A stretch of 64,000 bases of DNA from Eupeodes corollae (Eukaryota > Arthropoda > Insecta > Diptera > Syrphidae): NCBI RefSeq assembly GCF_945859685.1, contig NC_079147.1, positions 93,488,315 through 93,552,314 on the forward strand, given 5' to 3'. The stretch's first letter is position 1. Each line of letters opens with the position of its first letter. Position numbers and translations under genes: made by a program. Positions 1 through 12,115 of this stretch are shown here, piece by piece. The notes beneath the pieces were generated by a model. The model worked only from the letters and a program-made list of their open reading frames with translations, did not search any database and was not told where the DNA came from.

Positions 1-345
1 GCGAAATTTCGTTAAATTACATTAAAAAGCTATACGATTCCATGCCCGATCGAATTTATGAAGTAATAAATAATAAAGATGGAAGTACCCACTACTAAAC
101 TTAAACAAAAACTTGTTTCATTCCATTCCAATACCAATTTAAATTTGTTACCTATTCAGTTGACTCAAAAAAAAACTTCTACTTTGCATAAGTTACACTT
201 TGGAAGTGGTTGAAAACTTTGAAATTCTTTTATTTATATGTTACGAAAATTTTCACCATCAACAGATGGCAAAAATTTGGAAAAAATGGATAAAATATAT
301 TCAAAAATGTTTGTGCGTATTCAGTTGACGAGGAGTGTATAATAT
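1..345 (+). mobile_element. 3' end of a Tc1/Tc3-type DNA transposon
   Basis: Positions 3-98 read in one frame as the last 31 codons of a Tc1-type transposase, ending KKLYDSMPDRIYEVINNKDG...THY and a stop. This is the family's usual C-terminus (compare ...LYxSMPxRIxAVIxxxGGxTxY). The rest of the transposase lies upstream of the window. Downstream, the 12-mer TATTCAGTTGAC occurs twice in direct orientation, at 153-164 and 318-329. Tc3-type elements carry duplicated transposase-binding sites in long terminal repeats, so these may be such sites, but that is inference. The outer boundary near 345 is a guess. Whether the element is intact cannot be judged from here. Confidence 0.7.
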
Positions 346-1069
346 TTCATTGAAAATAAATTAAATCGAAACATTATCAAATTAAAATAAAATAACGCTT
401 CGAAGGGAAAAAAAGCTGGAGACAATTTTATTAAAATCTATGGATCCGTTCTTAAATTTTCGATCTTTGAATTAAAATTTGTTTTGCATAAAAATGATTT
501 TTGGGAGGTTTAATATAACTATGAGTTATTTGAATTGACAGCCATTTTATCAACTGTCAAATGATTTATTTGAAGCTGGTTTTGGCATTCTAACATAAAA
601 AGACTGACGCTTCCAAAAATGTGAAAATCATGCTTCTGTTATTTATGACCGAATTTTGTTGAGTGATGGAGCTTAGATACTTTTGGTTGATGGGTACGCA
701 TCAATGAAAAAATTGGCTTAATTGGTGTTATAATATTCCTCAACTGTCCACAAAAACTGCTTTATGGGTTTGTGGAGTCAAGGGCGGATCCATACTTTTA
801 ACCAGGGAGAGTCACACACTTAACATGAAGATGAATTTTTGATAACAGCTTACAAATTTTCTTTTGTATCCCCTAAAATTTTATTTTAAGTCCTAAAGTT
901 ATAACTTAAGTTATAAGATTATTTAAGAACACTGTTGTCCAGTTACAAATTGTGTTGAAATGTACCTTTTTCTCCAAAAACAACGTATTTTGTTCTTGTT
1001 GATGTTTCTATAAATACAAAAAACACTTAACACATAAAGATGCACAAACCCAGAAAATGAGAAAGTTTG
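346..1069. other. AT-rich DNA, possible mariner remnant only
   Basis: No supported gene. Around 600-830 broken frames faintly resemble the middle of a mariner-type transposase, but the match is too weak to annotate. Confidence 0.4.
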
Positions 1070-2010
1070 CCTGTTCTTTGACTTTTCTTGACGTATTTTT
1101 TTCGGACTCAACTTTCGAGGGTCTATTATTACTATCGTTATCAGTCTTCTTACTGATGTTAGAAGTTAAATTCTTAAAAATTGCTGTTTTGCGTGAACCT
1201 TTTAAAAATATTTTGATTTTAAAGAAATCAACAAAACTTACAAATTACAGAAAGAAAAATGTTTGATTATTTGGTTCTAAGTTAGGGAGAAACTTTAGTG
1301 TGGCACTCACAAATTACATGTTGCAGACATTTTTTTTACTTCAGTTTCCGAGAATTTAAAGCTTTTATTATAATTTAATGGATATGAAACATTTATTGGT
1401 TTTTATTTAGCCATTAGTTTAAAGAGAGTGTCACTTTTGCTGTCTTTGAGCCATTTACGTATACTTACAATTCGTGTTGAGATTTCAGTTCTAGAGCATC
1501 CAAAGCAATTTTTTTTTCAAAAAGTGGATTTATTTTATTTTTTAGATCTTAAAAGTTTTTGTATTAATTAGAAAATCAGTTTTGAAAGAAAAAAAAAAAA
1601 CTTTAACACTTTTATGTGCTTACACAAATTAAAGAAATTTAAAGGCATATCAAATTGGTGATCTCTTATTCAAGGTTACTTCTTAAGAACCTAAATATTT
1701 GCTCTTTCTCTAAGAAAAAATCTTGAGAATAATTTTAAACATTCCTAAATTTTTTACAAATTCTTAATTTAGTTGTTTCTGCTTTTCGGGAAATATCGGT
1801 AAATTACTAACAAATCTTAAGGTGAAGTCTGTACTTATACAATTCAACTGTAGGTACTTTATGGCTCTTATGACCACCCTTTCGGGATCGTTAATCGCTC
1901 AAAAATTGATGAATTTATGCTGAGCGATTGGAATAGGACTGGATTTCCGATTCTTTGTCCCGTCTTCCGTTAAAAGTAGTATTTTTAGCAACAAAGTTAA
2001 AAGAAATAAA
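1070..2010 (+). repeat. Unclassified ~1 kb dispersed repeat, copy 1
   Basis: This stretch is clearly homologous, in the same orientation, to 37140-38195. Shared landmarks in the same order are TTTTCTTGACGTA, GTGTGGCACTCACAAAT (TTTGGCACTCACAAAT in copy 2), AGAGCATCCAAAGCAA, TAAGAACCT-AATATTTGCTC, TTACTAACAAATCTT and TTTTTAGCAACAAAGTT. The copies have many substitutions and small indels, so the duplication is old. No long ORF, terminal inverted repeats or poly(A) tail is evident. It may be a non-autonomous transposon or the UTR of a larger one. Confidence 0.75.
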
Positions 2011-4210
2011 ATATGTATGTATATATATTAATTATTATACAAAATAAATAATTACAAACATAAGAGGGATCATACCCACTAACGAACCATACCCCCCCCC
2101 CCCAACCATTGGCTGGAATAATTGGCTCGAAATTTTCTTTAAAAACGATTCCGGTCAGAAAGTTACATTCTCCCTTCAGAGTCATGTTTACTAACTTTTT
2201 CGTTTATCAATTGAAGAACCATGATGTGCAAGAGCTGTTGTTTCTAAAAAAGGATATAACATGTCAAACAGATCGTGCCAGAACAGAACTGACTTATTGA
2301 ACGAAACGTTTGGTAACCTCATAGTTTCATAGTTGGACTTTACGGACCAGTGAATTAAATATGAACTTTTTAGGAAAATTTTATATAAAACAAATTGAAA
2401 AAAAAAACAAGTCAAATTTCAATAACTTAACAAGAGTATTCTAAAGCATTTGTTTTCTCGAAAAATGCTGACCAGACTTTCTTAGTTACTTGCAGTTAAA
2501 CTATATTGATTAGAATTTTTTGCAAACATTTTCAAATTTTAACAATATAACACTTTTTTGAACGTTTTTAATGAGTTTTTAAGGTTTATTAATTTTTTTT
2601 TTCAATTTAATTAAGTATTGTGACCTAGAACTAAGTTCCACACGAATAAGCTCGCCGAACGAAAAGTCTCATATTAAAAAATATGAAATTGGATTTATTT
2701 GCTCCAGTCAAAGAATAATTCCTTAAAGTGTTTGTGTATAGGACCACCATGTTTTCGGAAATACTCATATACTGTCTCCTTTCTGCTTTAACTACATATC
2801 TACCAAAGTTATGTTTTTGAATACTAGCCCAAAACTAATGACTTTTTAAAAAAGTTTGCAATTTAAAAGCAACGACCGCAAAGTCTCGTGTTACAAAAAC
2901 GAAATAAAGAATGATTTCTCAGTTCTAATGCTAAGTTGAAATGGTATTTAAGAGTGAATGAAATCCCAAAATGAAACACAAGTAAAGTAATGTTTGTTTG
3001 ATAGTTTAACGACGATGCATTCGCATATTTCACTTCATTTCCTTCCATTTTTATCTTTCAAGCTAATAACTTTCAGATTAAGGTGGATCGAACAGATTTA
3101 CATAAAGAATCCAGTTGACGATGTCTTTTCACATAAAAATGCATACCTCCACTCCTACATAAATTTAGCACCCTCACATCACTACGGCTATACATAGTAC
3201 CTACATCACAATGGAATTATGCCAAATGATTCCTTCAAAGGGCCAAGCTTAACAACTGAGGGAACTATACCTATAGCTTTGAACACATATATCTAACATT
3301 TCCCTTCCCTTATGAAGTGAAAATACAATTCTTATAATGTATACCGAACAAGCTGTGTAAATAGGAACGTATTATACTTACGTTGTGTACCTACTTATTC
3401 AGAAAAAGAAACTGAGCATATCAGTGGATAAAAAACACACGTCTATACATAAGTTGTTCTATATGTTATAGCATAGTAGGAATATCTCTAGAATTGACGT
3501 GCGATCATTAATCAAATTGCAGAATGCAGACTTTTCAGTATATGCCGCCGCCGCCAAGCTGCTGCTGCTGTTATATTCTCAGTGGCATAGTACTTTTTTC
3601 AATTCACTTTGCGAACAAACACAATGCTGATATCCTTTTTGAGAACTTAAAAAAAAAGATATAAAACGCATTTTATATGTGTATATGTCTCTTTTCGATA
3701 AACATATCTAACTATACCTAAGAGCACACATACTTTACCATTTCTAACCCACTAACTTTAACTGCGAGACAACAACAACTATGGAAAACGAGTACATTTA
3801 TACCCTTTTTAGAAATTAGTCAAGTTATAGATATAAATTTGTACAGGGTCTTAAATACTCGTATATAGAAGTTTCAAAAAAAGTGCTAAGTTCGTTTGTT
3901 TCCAAAAAATAATGTACAGTAAAGGGTTTTACGTTGATATCTGAAAGAAACTGAAGAACCTTACAAGCCAAACGTTCACTAAGCTGATACATACTATACT
4001 TTTCATGAAATTTTCCATGACCAGTAAGTACTTCAGGTATTCCATCTTTAATGTCTTAAATCGATTGTGGAGCACTCTTATATACCTGCTCTCAAGTAGC
4101 CTCAAAGATACAGTCTAAAAGTGTTAAATCACAAGATGGTGGTGAAAAATTACGGTCTAAAATAAATACATAAATTAGGTGGCTCAACACCTCGTAGAAA
4201 ACTATGACCA
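2011..4210. other. Intergenic AT-rich DNA, no gene seen
   Basis: Nothing recognisable as coding. There is a run of 12 C at 2092-2103, and a short GC-richer patch of CCG and CTG triplets near 3544-3572. Confidence 0.5.
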
Positions 4211-4214
4211 ATCG

Positions 4215-4450
4215 AATTACAAATTTCAATCAATTCTGTGTGAAAGTCATGTCAGGGATGTAGGGGACCTACAGTTATTATGACAAATCCAAACGGCTTA
4301 TTTGAAAAAGCACTTTTATGATAAGAAGTGCCCTTGGAGGATTTGTCATTTCTTCGCAAAAGTAAACAAAAAAAACTTTAATTGGCATAGGCAGGGATTG
4401 AGCTCAAGACCTCTGACAGTTCTAAGCATTAACTTTCACGTAACAGGTGC
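4215..4450 (-). repeat. Degenerate tRNA-derived SINE copy
   Basis: Shares with the copies at 25865, 33030 and 49120 the blocks CAGGGATGTAGGGGACCTACAG, GGCTTATTTGA-AAAGCACTTTT, CTTGGAGGATTTGTCA and GCAGGGATTGA-C-CAAGAC. The last block is the reverse complement of a pol III B box, so the SINE runs on the minus strand. The (TAAA)-type tail end is not clear in this copy. Confidence 0.65.
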
Positions 4451-5094
4451 AAGAAAATAGCAATTACTTTTTCAAAAAATAACTCCGGCCATAAAGTTTC
4501 TTTCTCTGAAAAATCACTATTGCTTTGTTGCTTGTGTGGCACTCATTGCGACCGCTCATTTTGTTTAAAATAAACGTTGCCACTATTAATACTTTCTAAT
4601 TCCAGCTATAAAGAACCTTTAATAATATCTTTACAGCGTAATACATTTAAAGTTGTACAATATTTACTTCCGATTAAGTAAGGTCCAATCCTTAGTCTAA
4701 ACATCTCTTCAAACAGATTAAAAAGACTTTTTCCTTAGGATTTTCCTAGCAAAAACCTTTAAATGCAACAATTTTACCTATTAACGCACCCTCCGAAGAA
4801 AATAACCTGAATAATATTTCTTTAAAAATCAAGATCATTTTGTTGAATTTCAAGGTCCTAATCAGCAAAGATAAGACTGGATCGACCAGCTTGAGTTCCT
4901 TAATTAACTGAGCTTTATACATATTTCAAAGATAGGCGAGGAAAAAAAGTTATGTTTTCTTCAACACTACGAACGAAGGAAGTTAGAAATTCCAAATAAT
5001 TCTTACTATTTCCGAAACAAGATTTAAATCTTAACGACTCAGAAACATTCCAGGAAATTGTAAAGCGGATAAAAGCACCTTGGGTCGGTTCAGG

Positions 5095-5388
5095 TGAAAA
5101 GTTCTTCGTGTGATCTACGGTCGCGTATGCATCGAAGGGGAGTGGAGGAGAAGATGGAACGGGAAGCTGGGTCACTTAGAGCGCATGAAAACCAATGCTC
5201 CGGCCCGGAAAGTCTTCGAGTCCACACCCACAGGACAGCGCAGTAGAGGAAGACTAAAAATCAGGTGGCATACACAAGTGGAAAGAGACCTTACCCAACT
5301 TGGAGCGCGAAACTGGAGACATCTAGCTAGGGACCGAGCTAGATGGAGAAGATTGTTGGGTGTCCTAGTTCACACAGGACTGTAGCGC
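5095..5388 (+). mobile_element. 5'-truncated RTE-type LINE, C-terminal fragment
   Basis: The frame from 5110 to 5385 encodes the C-terminus of the same RTE family as the intact element at 16949-20435: NAPARKVFES, RSRGR, RWxTQVxxDLxQLG, NWRxLARDRAxWRRLL, ending GL and a stop. About 25 codons present in the intact copy (the segment before GHxERM) are missing, and everything 5' of them is lost. The short 3' end CTGTAGCGCCACCTTA and a TAAG tail follow directly, as in the intact copy. Confidence 0.9.
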
Positions 5389-5443
5389 CACCTTAGTAAG
5401 TAAGTACCTAAGTAAGTAAGTAAGTAAGTAAGTACCTAAGTAA
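5389..5443 (+). repeat. (TAAG)n microsatellite tail of the RTE copy
   Basis: About ten TAAG units, interrupted twice by TACC, follow the RTE stop codon. RTE-clade LINEs typically end in short tandem repeats rather than poly(A). The intact copy ends the same way at 16949-16963 on the minus strand. Confidence 0.85.
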
Positions 5444-5990
5444 GATGAACTCGCCAGAAATGGCACAGTACAACCCATTCTACTACGTTTGGCAAATGCT
5501 GGCATACCAATCGCTATACTTGTAAACGATTGCAAATTCAAGACGCTATGAAGAAGGCAAACATCAAGTGGAATAACATCACCACCTTTCAAGGCACCAA
5601 AAACATCGGGCCTAAACTAGATTTAAAGCGCCCAAGGCGCCTGCTATCTTTAAGCAGATCGCATATGATCTCGATAATCGGTGTCACAACCGGTGACTAT
5701 CTAATAGGAAAGCACACCACGCGGCTAAGCGTATTCTCAAATGACTTTTGCAAAAGCTGTATGGTTGAGTAAGAGGTGGAAACTGTTCTTCACCTCCTCT
5801 GTACATGCTCTTCTTTAGCTCGAAAACGTAAACATTACCTAGGAGAATTCTTCTATAACGATCTTTACGATCTCTGGCATAATTAGTCTTTCAATTTTTG
5901 TAAAGGACTGAAATTGATTTCATTTAGAAGAAAGCCTCAAGATTCATGTGATATCACAATGAGCTATTAAATTGGTCTAAGTGTGCTCTA
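5444..5990 (+). mobile_element. 3' fragment of an RNase-H-bearing LINE (family D)
   Basis: Nearly collinear with 48312-48870. It starts within the ADELA-coding stretch (ATGAACTCGC) that follows the RNase H domain there. It then shares WNNITT, LDLKR-R-LLSLSRSH, IIGV-TG, CLIGKH-TRL, VFSNDFC, ETVLHLLCTC and LARKRK. A stop interrupts the frame after MVE (5770-5772). The segment after ETVLHLLCTC resembles the C-terminal Cys-rich region of I/LOA/R1-like LINEs. The 3' UTR is also shared (CTCAAGATTCATGTG). It directly abuts the RTE tail. Confidence 0.8.
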
Positions 5991-6589
5991 CCCCACTTAT
6001 ACTATCTTTACCTACTTTTTTCAGGGGAGAAGGTGTTTCATGACGACTCAAAAGTCCTTCAGTGCAAACTGTCCCCGCAAAATGTTCACAATTTTGTGGT
6101 GGATTTTAAAAAATTTCAATGACTTGATTAAGAATGTATCGCTCCATTTTTATCTATAGCATAGTTTTCACTTATCAAATATCAAAAGTTACAGCTTACA
6201 AATTTTAATTTTATTAAATTATGAACATCAATCAAGTTTTTCATCAAATATCTTGATACTTGTTACATTTTAAGTTTTTAGAAGTTTGAATACATTTTTT
6301 CCAAAACTTACACTTAAATCTTATATGTTTTTTAACGTTATGTCCTTAATAGCTAAAACATAAACCATCTTCAGCTTCTGCTTCGCCTGACGTTTACGAG
6401 TTCAGCCACAGGAATTCAATGGATGCTATCACTTTGACCTCCGGCCGGATTTAAAGATCAAGAGGCCTCTTTCACTCGAGTTTTTCAATAAATAATTTAT
6501 TGTGAAACCAAGTAGATACCTTTAGTATTGAACAAACACAATAAACGGGAAAAAAGAATTATCTGAAATTAAATTTTAGGGTTCGTTGA
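5991..6589. other. AT-rich DNA, no gene seen
   Basis: Only short chance ORFs. A GC-richer patch near 6370-6470 may continue the degenerate transposase frame annotated to its right. Confidence 0.35.
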
Positions 6590-7180
6590 AATCCAGTTCT
6601 TGGAGTAAATCGCTTTCAATGCTCAGGAAAGAAAGCTTCGATAGCTTCGATGGACGGTTTTGTCTCATCGTAGTTCGAATCTTTTTTATTATAAATTTCA
6701 TTTTTGAAGTCCAACTTTTTGCCAACAAAACCAAGTACATTTTCAATGAATTTTCGAGGTTTGGGAATGTAGCTCTGAAATTTTTATTTTCAAGAATTTG
6801 GTATTAAAATAGTTCCGGCGATTGATCTGTTCCATCGTCCTTTTCCTTTTTGTATGAGTCAATCAAAGACACAAATTGAACCCACTCATTACCAGGACTA
6901 GGCTTTAAATAATCCGGATACACTTTCACCGATGCATCTGCTGCAGCTTCCAAATTTTCAACCCCTTTTTCTGGGTGTGATTCAGGAATCCAAATCTCGA
7001 ACGTACAGCTTTATAGGCATGCAATATTTTAGTAAGAGAAACGGATAGCTGGTCAATCACTTGGATGAAGGCATATACTTTGTATTTTTCCTGGGGTGAC
7101 AGATTTGCGTCTTGTGCTTTCCCGTAATCGAGCGGTATAACCTCACATTTCTCGTTCTGGTGCGAATTGTATGGAGTGAC
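6590..7180 (-). pseudogene. Decayed hAT-type (TTF/zf-MYM-like) transposase fragment
   Basis: Read on the minus strand from 7165, broken frames give PLDYGKAQDANLSPQEKYKV, then VIDQLSVSLTKILHAYKAV and SRFGFL. The pattern (..IDxLSxxLxxRxxAYxxVxxxFGFL) is the one I associate with hAT-superfamily transposases of the TTF/zf-MYM type. Further down are weaker pieces (PRKFIENVLGFVGKK). Several stops and frameshifts are present, so it is non-functional. The identification rests on a short stretch and is moderate at best. Confidence 0.4.
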
Positions 7181-7254
7181 ATATATAGATCAATGATTTC
7201 TTTTATTTAAGATTAATATTTAATATATTAAATAATCATGCGTGTACAAAGTCC

Positions 7255-7395
7255 TGTAGGCTGTAGGCAAAGGTAAAAGAGCAACAGTCCTTAGAGAACT
7301 AGGGCCTAGTGACTTACAACTCTCAACCATGTCTGTGTGCCAGTAATTTCAGGGATGAAGGAATTAACAAATTCTCTAAGAGTAATTCTTGTCAT
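7255..7395 (-). repeat. SINE fragment, tail-proximal part
   Basis: Carries GCAACAGTCC, GAGAACTAGGGCCTAGTGAC, TTACAACTCTCAACCAT and CAGGGATGAAGG in the order and orientation of the fuller copies at 25865, 43448 and 49120. The promoter half is missing. Confidence 0.75.
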
Positions 7396-10275
7396 GTTGG
7401 AATTTGAAACAAAAATTTTCCGAAGACTCTATTGTATGGCCCCCCCGTTTCTGGAGGCCCCGTGCCTTCCACCCCGGTTGCCCTCCTCTTAAACCGGCAA
7501 TGTTTGCATGGATTCCCATTGCTTATTAGATAAAGTTAAAGGGTAAGTTATTGAAGTAAACATTGAATAACTCTTCAATTTTTTCTTGAGTTTCAAAGAG
7601 CTCATCATAGATTGAAGAACTCCGTAGATTGAATTCCCGCACCCACTAACGTTTCTCAGTCTGTGCTTTTGTTTGCTCCATGAGTTGAACATACCCACGA
7701 TAGGCTGTGTAAGCTACTTCCACGATAAATTTATTTTTTTCGATTTCAAAATTGATATCTTTTACTGCACGATATCTTTTACTGCATTTTACAAATGTCA
7801 TTCAAATCAACCCCCAAGGAGGCCCATCGTCACGCAGACGAAGCCAAAGCTGAAGGCTGCTTGTTTTTCAGCCATAATGCACAACTGTAAAAATATTAAA
7901 TTATTAAAATAATTAAAATAAATTATTAAAACCAGTTTGAATAATAATTCCACACTAATAAAATAAAATTGCTTACTTTCTCTTATATTTGGCTTCCTTC
8001 GCTAATGGAAAAAAACGTTGAATTTGGTAAAACTTTCAAACAATTTTATTTTTCTTAACATATTTTCAAAGACTCGTAAGATGTTGAAATTCACTTATCA
8101 ACAAAAGAACTTCTTTTCAAAAACCATGTCAAAATAAATGCACAATATTTGTGCATTGTAATTTTTCTTTTGAACATTCTGCACTTCTTAGCTATAGAGA
8201 AACAAATGAAAAAAACCTTTTAGCCTTTCTGATCGCATTTTATCCCTACTGTGTACATCCCGTTACCTCCCACCTTAAAAACAAAGGATCAGTCTTCGAA
8301 TGATCCTAGATAATATTTGAAAAATCTTGGAAAACGTTCAACCCTTCACTTGCTAATCCAATTATGAGGACTAAGAGGTCCATTCAAAATAAGCGATGAA
8401 CGGACGATGACCGCGGCGACAACGACGAAAAGTTAACGTCTGCCGGCATTTACTTTTATGACTTTGTCCAATATGTTTTTCTGCGCGAACAAACAAACAA
8501 TTGCAAAAAGTATATTTTTGCATTTCTTTCTTTGCCACACCTACAAAAGTACACAAAGGCAAAACGACAAAAGACAGCGGTTGTTGGATGGCAGAAAAGG
8601 ATCCTTTTTAACATGCATACACGGAATATGCGACTGACTGTATTCAGATACAATTAGGCTGTCTCAAGGGGCGAGAGTTTATAATTGTTTATAAATTATT
8701 CTAGGTAGTTATATTCAATATGCACCGCTATACAGGTAGATTAACTGTTTGTTTCTTTGTTATTTGCAAAACAAAAACTCGTATATTGGTATTGTTTAGT
8801 TGAAACCAACCCTTTGCTCATGTCTTAGTCCTTTCATAATTGCCGCATCTAATTTACTAAGCTGGCTACTGGGTTATAATCCTCGGATTGTCGGCTGTTT
8901 TGTTTATGGATATTAAAAGTGACTTCTGTCCAGTTTAAAATACTGCATTGAATTTCTGCGAATTTTTGTCGGAAGGATACTTCTTTCAAATACTTTGTAG
9001 ATTTAAAAATTAAAAATATTAAAGGTGAACGATGTATGCTTTAACGTGATCTTTTAGACAATTAGGTATACAATAAGTAGCTATTTGTAAAGCTTAGTTT
9101 TAAACTTTTTTATATTCCACATAATAATTTAACACGAAATTGTATTTATTGTCTTGTTGTATTGTCTATTGTATCAATGTGACCACAAAAAATCAACACT
9201 TGAAAAACATTATCCAAAAAATAATAGAATAAGAAAAAACCTAAGATTAATGTATATAGTTTTATTTTTTAAATGCAATACAAAAATTGAACATTTTTAT
9301 TGGTACTTTATTCTTTCTATTTCTTTTAAATATTTTTCCTCGGAGCATTCATTCTATAAACAATTTAAATTAAGAATTTTCCTAAGAGCGCTATCATCTT
9401 AACAAATCTTCAATAAATAATTGTTTGGAATTTAAATTTTTCAAGTTACCTAAAAGTCAAATATAAACTCTTTAGTAAATCAGAAAAGAACAGCACTGAT
9501 TTGAAAATGCAATTTAATGTTTTAAATAAGGTCGTATAGCAATTGAAAAGTTATTCATTCATTTTAATGAGTCTTACCCTTTCTGACCAATTTTTTTATA
9601 TAACATTGAGCACCATTATTTTATAATTCATTGAACTAATTTTTCTTCTTTAGAATCAATTTGACTTTGGTCTTACGAGACATAACTAAAAATCAAGAAT
9701 TAATTTTAAATTATGAACACTTATGTGCGACGTTAAATTGTAAGAAAAAAACCCTTTGCTAATCAAGATGCAAAGCTATAAAAAAAGATCAAAGTTTAGA
9801 TTACTTTATATATGGGTAATGTTAAAATATCGTTGGCGAGTATTTAATATCAACAGTAAGGTCTTAAATTTTAAATTTTATTGACATTTCCAACAAATGT
9901 TGAGCATGTGAACGAAAAAAGCAGTACTCACAAAAAGTACCCTTCTATACATATATATGTTTTTTTAATCAATTATTATTTTGAAAGTTTTTCAAAATTA
10001 ATCTTACTTTTTAAAAGAAAACTAAAATGAGCCAGAAGTAATTTGATAATATTATAAGCTTTAAGTAAAGTCAAGCATTATCTGTTTAGCATTGTATGTA
10101 ATGTATTTATTCCTATAAAAAAAATAAAAGTTACTTTGTCTTTAAAGCAAAATTCAATTGAGACTTCTTTTACAACACCTAGGTACGAATCCCGCCCCAT
10201 ATTTTTTTTATTTTTTCAATTTAAATATTTTTTTTTATTTATATCATTTAACACTTCGTTGCAAAACATGGGTTC
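7396..10275. other. Intergenic DNA, no gene seen
   Basis: Only short, low-complexity ORFs with no recognisable domain. 8350-8650 is slightly richer in GC but neither strand gives a convincing protein. Confidence 0.45.
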
Positions 10276-10279
10276 TAAT

Positions 10280-10775
10280 AATAATCCTTTATTTGCCTGT
10301 TTTGGACGCGTCTCAAGTTTGGACTCCTTATTACGAAATTTATAGAAAACGTATTGAATCAATTCAGCATAATTTTATTCGCTTTGCCCTAAATGGTCTT
10401 CCTTGGAAAAAACCTTATGATCTGCCTCCCTATGAACATCGTATTTAGCTATTTCAATTGCTATTTCTTCATCAAAGGCGTGTTAATAATGATTTAATAT
10501 TTCTTCATCAACTCATTAACGGTGAAATTGATACACCTTATTTGCTATCTTGTGTACATTTGAATTACCCAGGTGAAACTTACATATTGACTTCCATAGA
10601 ACTAACTATGGGAAAAATGAAGCTTTAAGTCGAATGAGCATTTAATATAACTTAAATTGTTCATCGATAGATTTAAATTTAAATAATATAATAAATAGGA
10701 AGAGAGTGGAAGCATTACTGGATGTCGTTGTCGTAATGCATCGTTCAGTAGAAAATATATTGCAGCAGTAAAGGT
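10280..10775 (+). mobile_element. C-terminal remnant of a LINE reverse transcriptase
   Basis: The frame gives SQVWTPYYEIYRKRIESIQ, then FIRFALNGLPWKKP, LPPYEHRI, and after a stop LFQLLFLHQRRV, LINGEIDTPYLLS. This is the post-RT region of Jockey/CR1-type LINE ORF2 (pattern WxPxYxxxxxRIExxQxxFLRFAL..LPPYExR). It has an in-frame stop near 10446 and a frameshift near 10580. The family differs from the other LINEs in the window. Confidence 0.7.
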
Positions 10776-10889
10776 TCTTTTGCCTTTTTTTCAGAGAGTC
10801 CTATAAATGGTTTAAATGAACCCGGCCTATATTGTCACACATCTCTATCCAACTTCCCACAAACGTCGCACTTTCTATTACTCCCTTCT

Positions 10890-12115
10890 TACTTAAGGTG
10901 GCGTAGAGGAGGGGACCTGAGCCTCAACCAATATGCGTCTTCAGCCATCTCGGTCCCTAGCTAGTTGTCTCCAGTTTCGCACTCCTAGTTGGTTGAGGTC
11001 TTCTCCCACCTGCGTGCGCCACTTTAGTCCCAGGCTCCGGGCTGAATCGACAAAGTCCTTAACTAACTCAGAATTATAGCTGTCCATGGTGACGCTTTGT
11101 CTCGTTGTCTTTTTTTGATAAAAGCGTACTTTGTCTTGCTGTCATTGATGCTATCATAGGCGGCTTTAAAATCGATAAAGAGATGGAGGTACCTAATTGA
11201 AGTTCCTGGGGTTTTTAAGATCTGACGTTCACATAATACAACAGGAAGGATTTTATATGTAATGTTCAGGAGTTGGCGCAATTAAGGGGGCATGCAGTCA
11301 TCACCTGCTACTTCAGTTTAGATATAGCTATCTTCACTTCGTTTTTTTTTACCTTTTTGTACAATTTCGAAGCTCATGTCTGTTGTAACATCCCTCTATC
11401 TCTTCGATAGAGAGCTTCTCATGCTGCCTGGCTTAGCCGTACCTTGTTCAACGAGGTAATGGTCCGAGTCAATGTTGGCCCCTCGGAAAGTTCGGACATT
11501 CGATACTGGAGAAGTGTCGTGCGTCGATCGCAATGTGGTCCATATGGTTGAAAGTTGCTTGATCAGGAGATTTATATATCCCCTTGTAGATATCAAGTTT
11601 TGTGAACTGCGTATACTAGCTACCAAAACATCCCACCCCTTAGTAAAATCAAACCGACCTGAATCCGATGTCGGAGGTTGTGACGTGAATACAGCCTTCC
11701 TGATTGTGCCACCAAAAATATCTTCTCTTCCTCACTTGGCGTTAAAATCTCCTAAGAAAATTGTAATTTCACAGCCAGGGGACTGCTCATATGTTTTGTC
11801 CAAGAGCTCTAACAATATGTCTTTGGTGTCTTCATCTTTCTCCTCTGTTAGGGTATGCGCGTATATTGATGTGATGTACTTTTCAAGACGTTTGCCTGTG
11901 TCTAGTTGCAACACCAAATCAACCCTGAAATAGACGCTGCCATTTTTCGCGGTAGCAGTATAGCTGTAGTATAGAATACTTCGCAGTCTTTTAGTTTGCG
12001 TTGCACTTGCACCAATTTAAGGCTGTTCGGCTGCATCACTTGGTATATTAAGGGAACTAACATTCCACGTACATAACCAAACTTCATTGACCTTATTTCG
12101 TTTCTTTGGTTCGGC
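10890..12115 (-). mobile_element. Internally deleted RTE-type LINE copy
   Basis: On the minus strand the pieces follow the order of the intact element at 16949-20435. First come endonuclease parts (KLKDCEVFY; TEEKDEDTKDILLELLDKTY; LGDFNAK; NIDSDHYLV), then RT parts (LLNITYKI, HLFIDFKAAYDSI). The C-terminal end follows (GEDLNQLGVRNWRQLARD), and then the 3' end CGCCACCTTAAGTAAG. Most of the RT palm and linker are deleted, and stops and frameshifts break the rest. The uninterrupted frames on the opposite strand here, such as 11472-11933, are antisense shadows. Confidence 0.88.

Noticed and set aside
600..830. Possible mariner transposase piece
   Set aside because: Only loosely similar words across three frames. 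No catalytic block could be placed with confidence.
2092..2103. Run of 12 C as a regulatory element
   Set aside because: A single homopolymer with no other support; could be slippage or a sequencing artefact.
11472..11933. 153-codon + strand ORF
   Set aside because: It is the antisense of a decayed RTE endonuclease (the minus strand gives TEEKDEDTKD, LGDFNAK, SDHYLV). The same applies to the + strand ORFs within 16971-20009.
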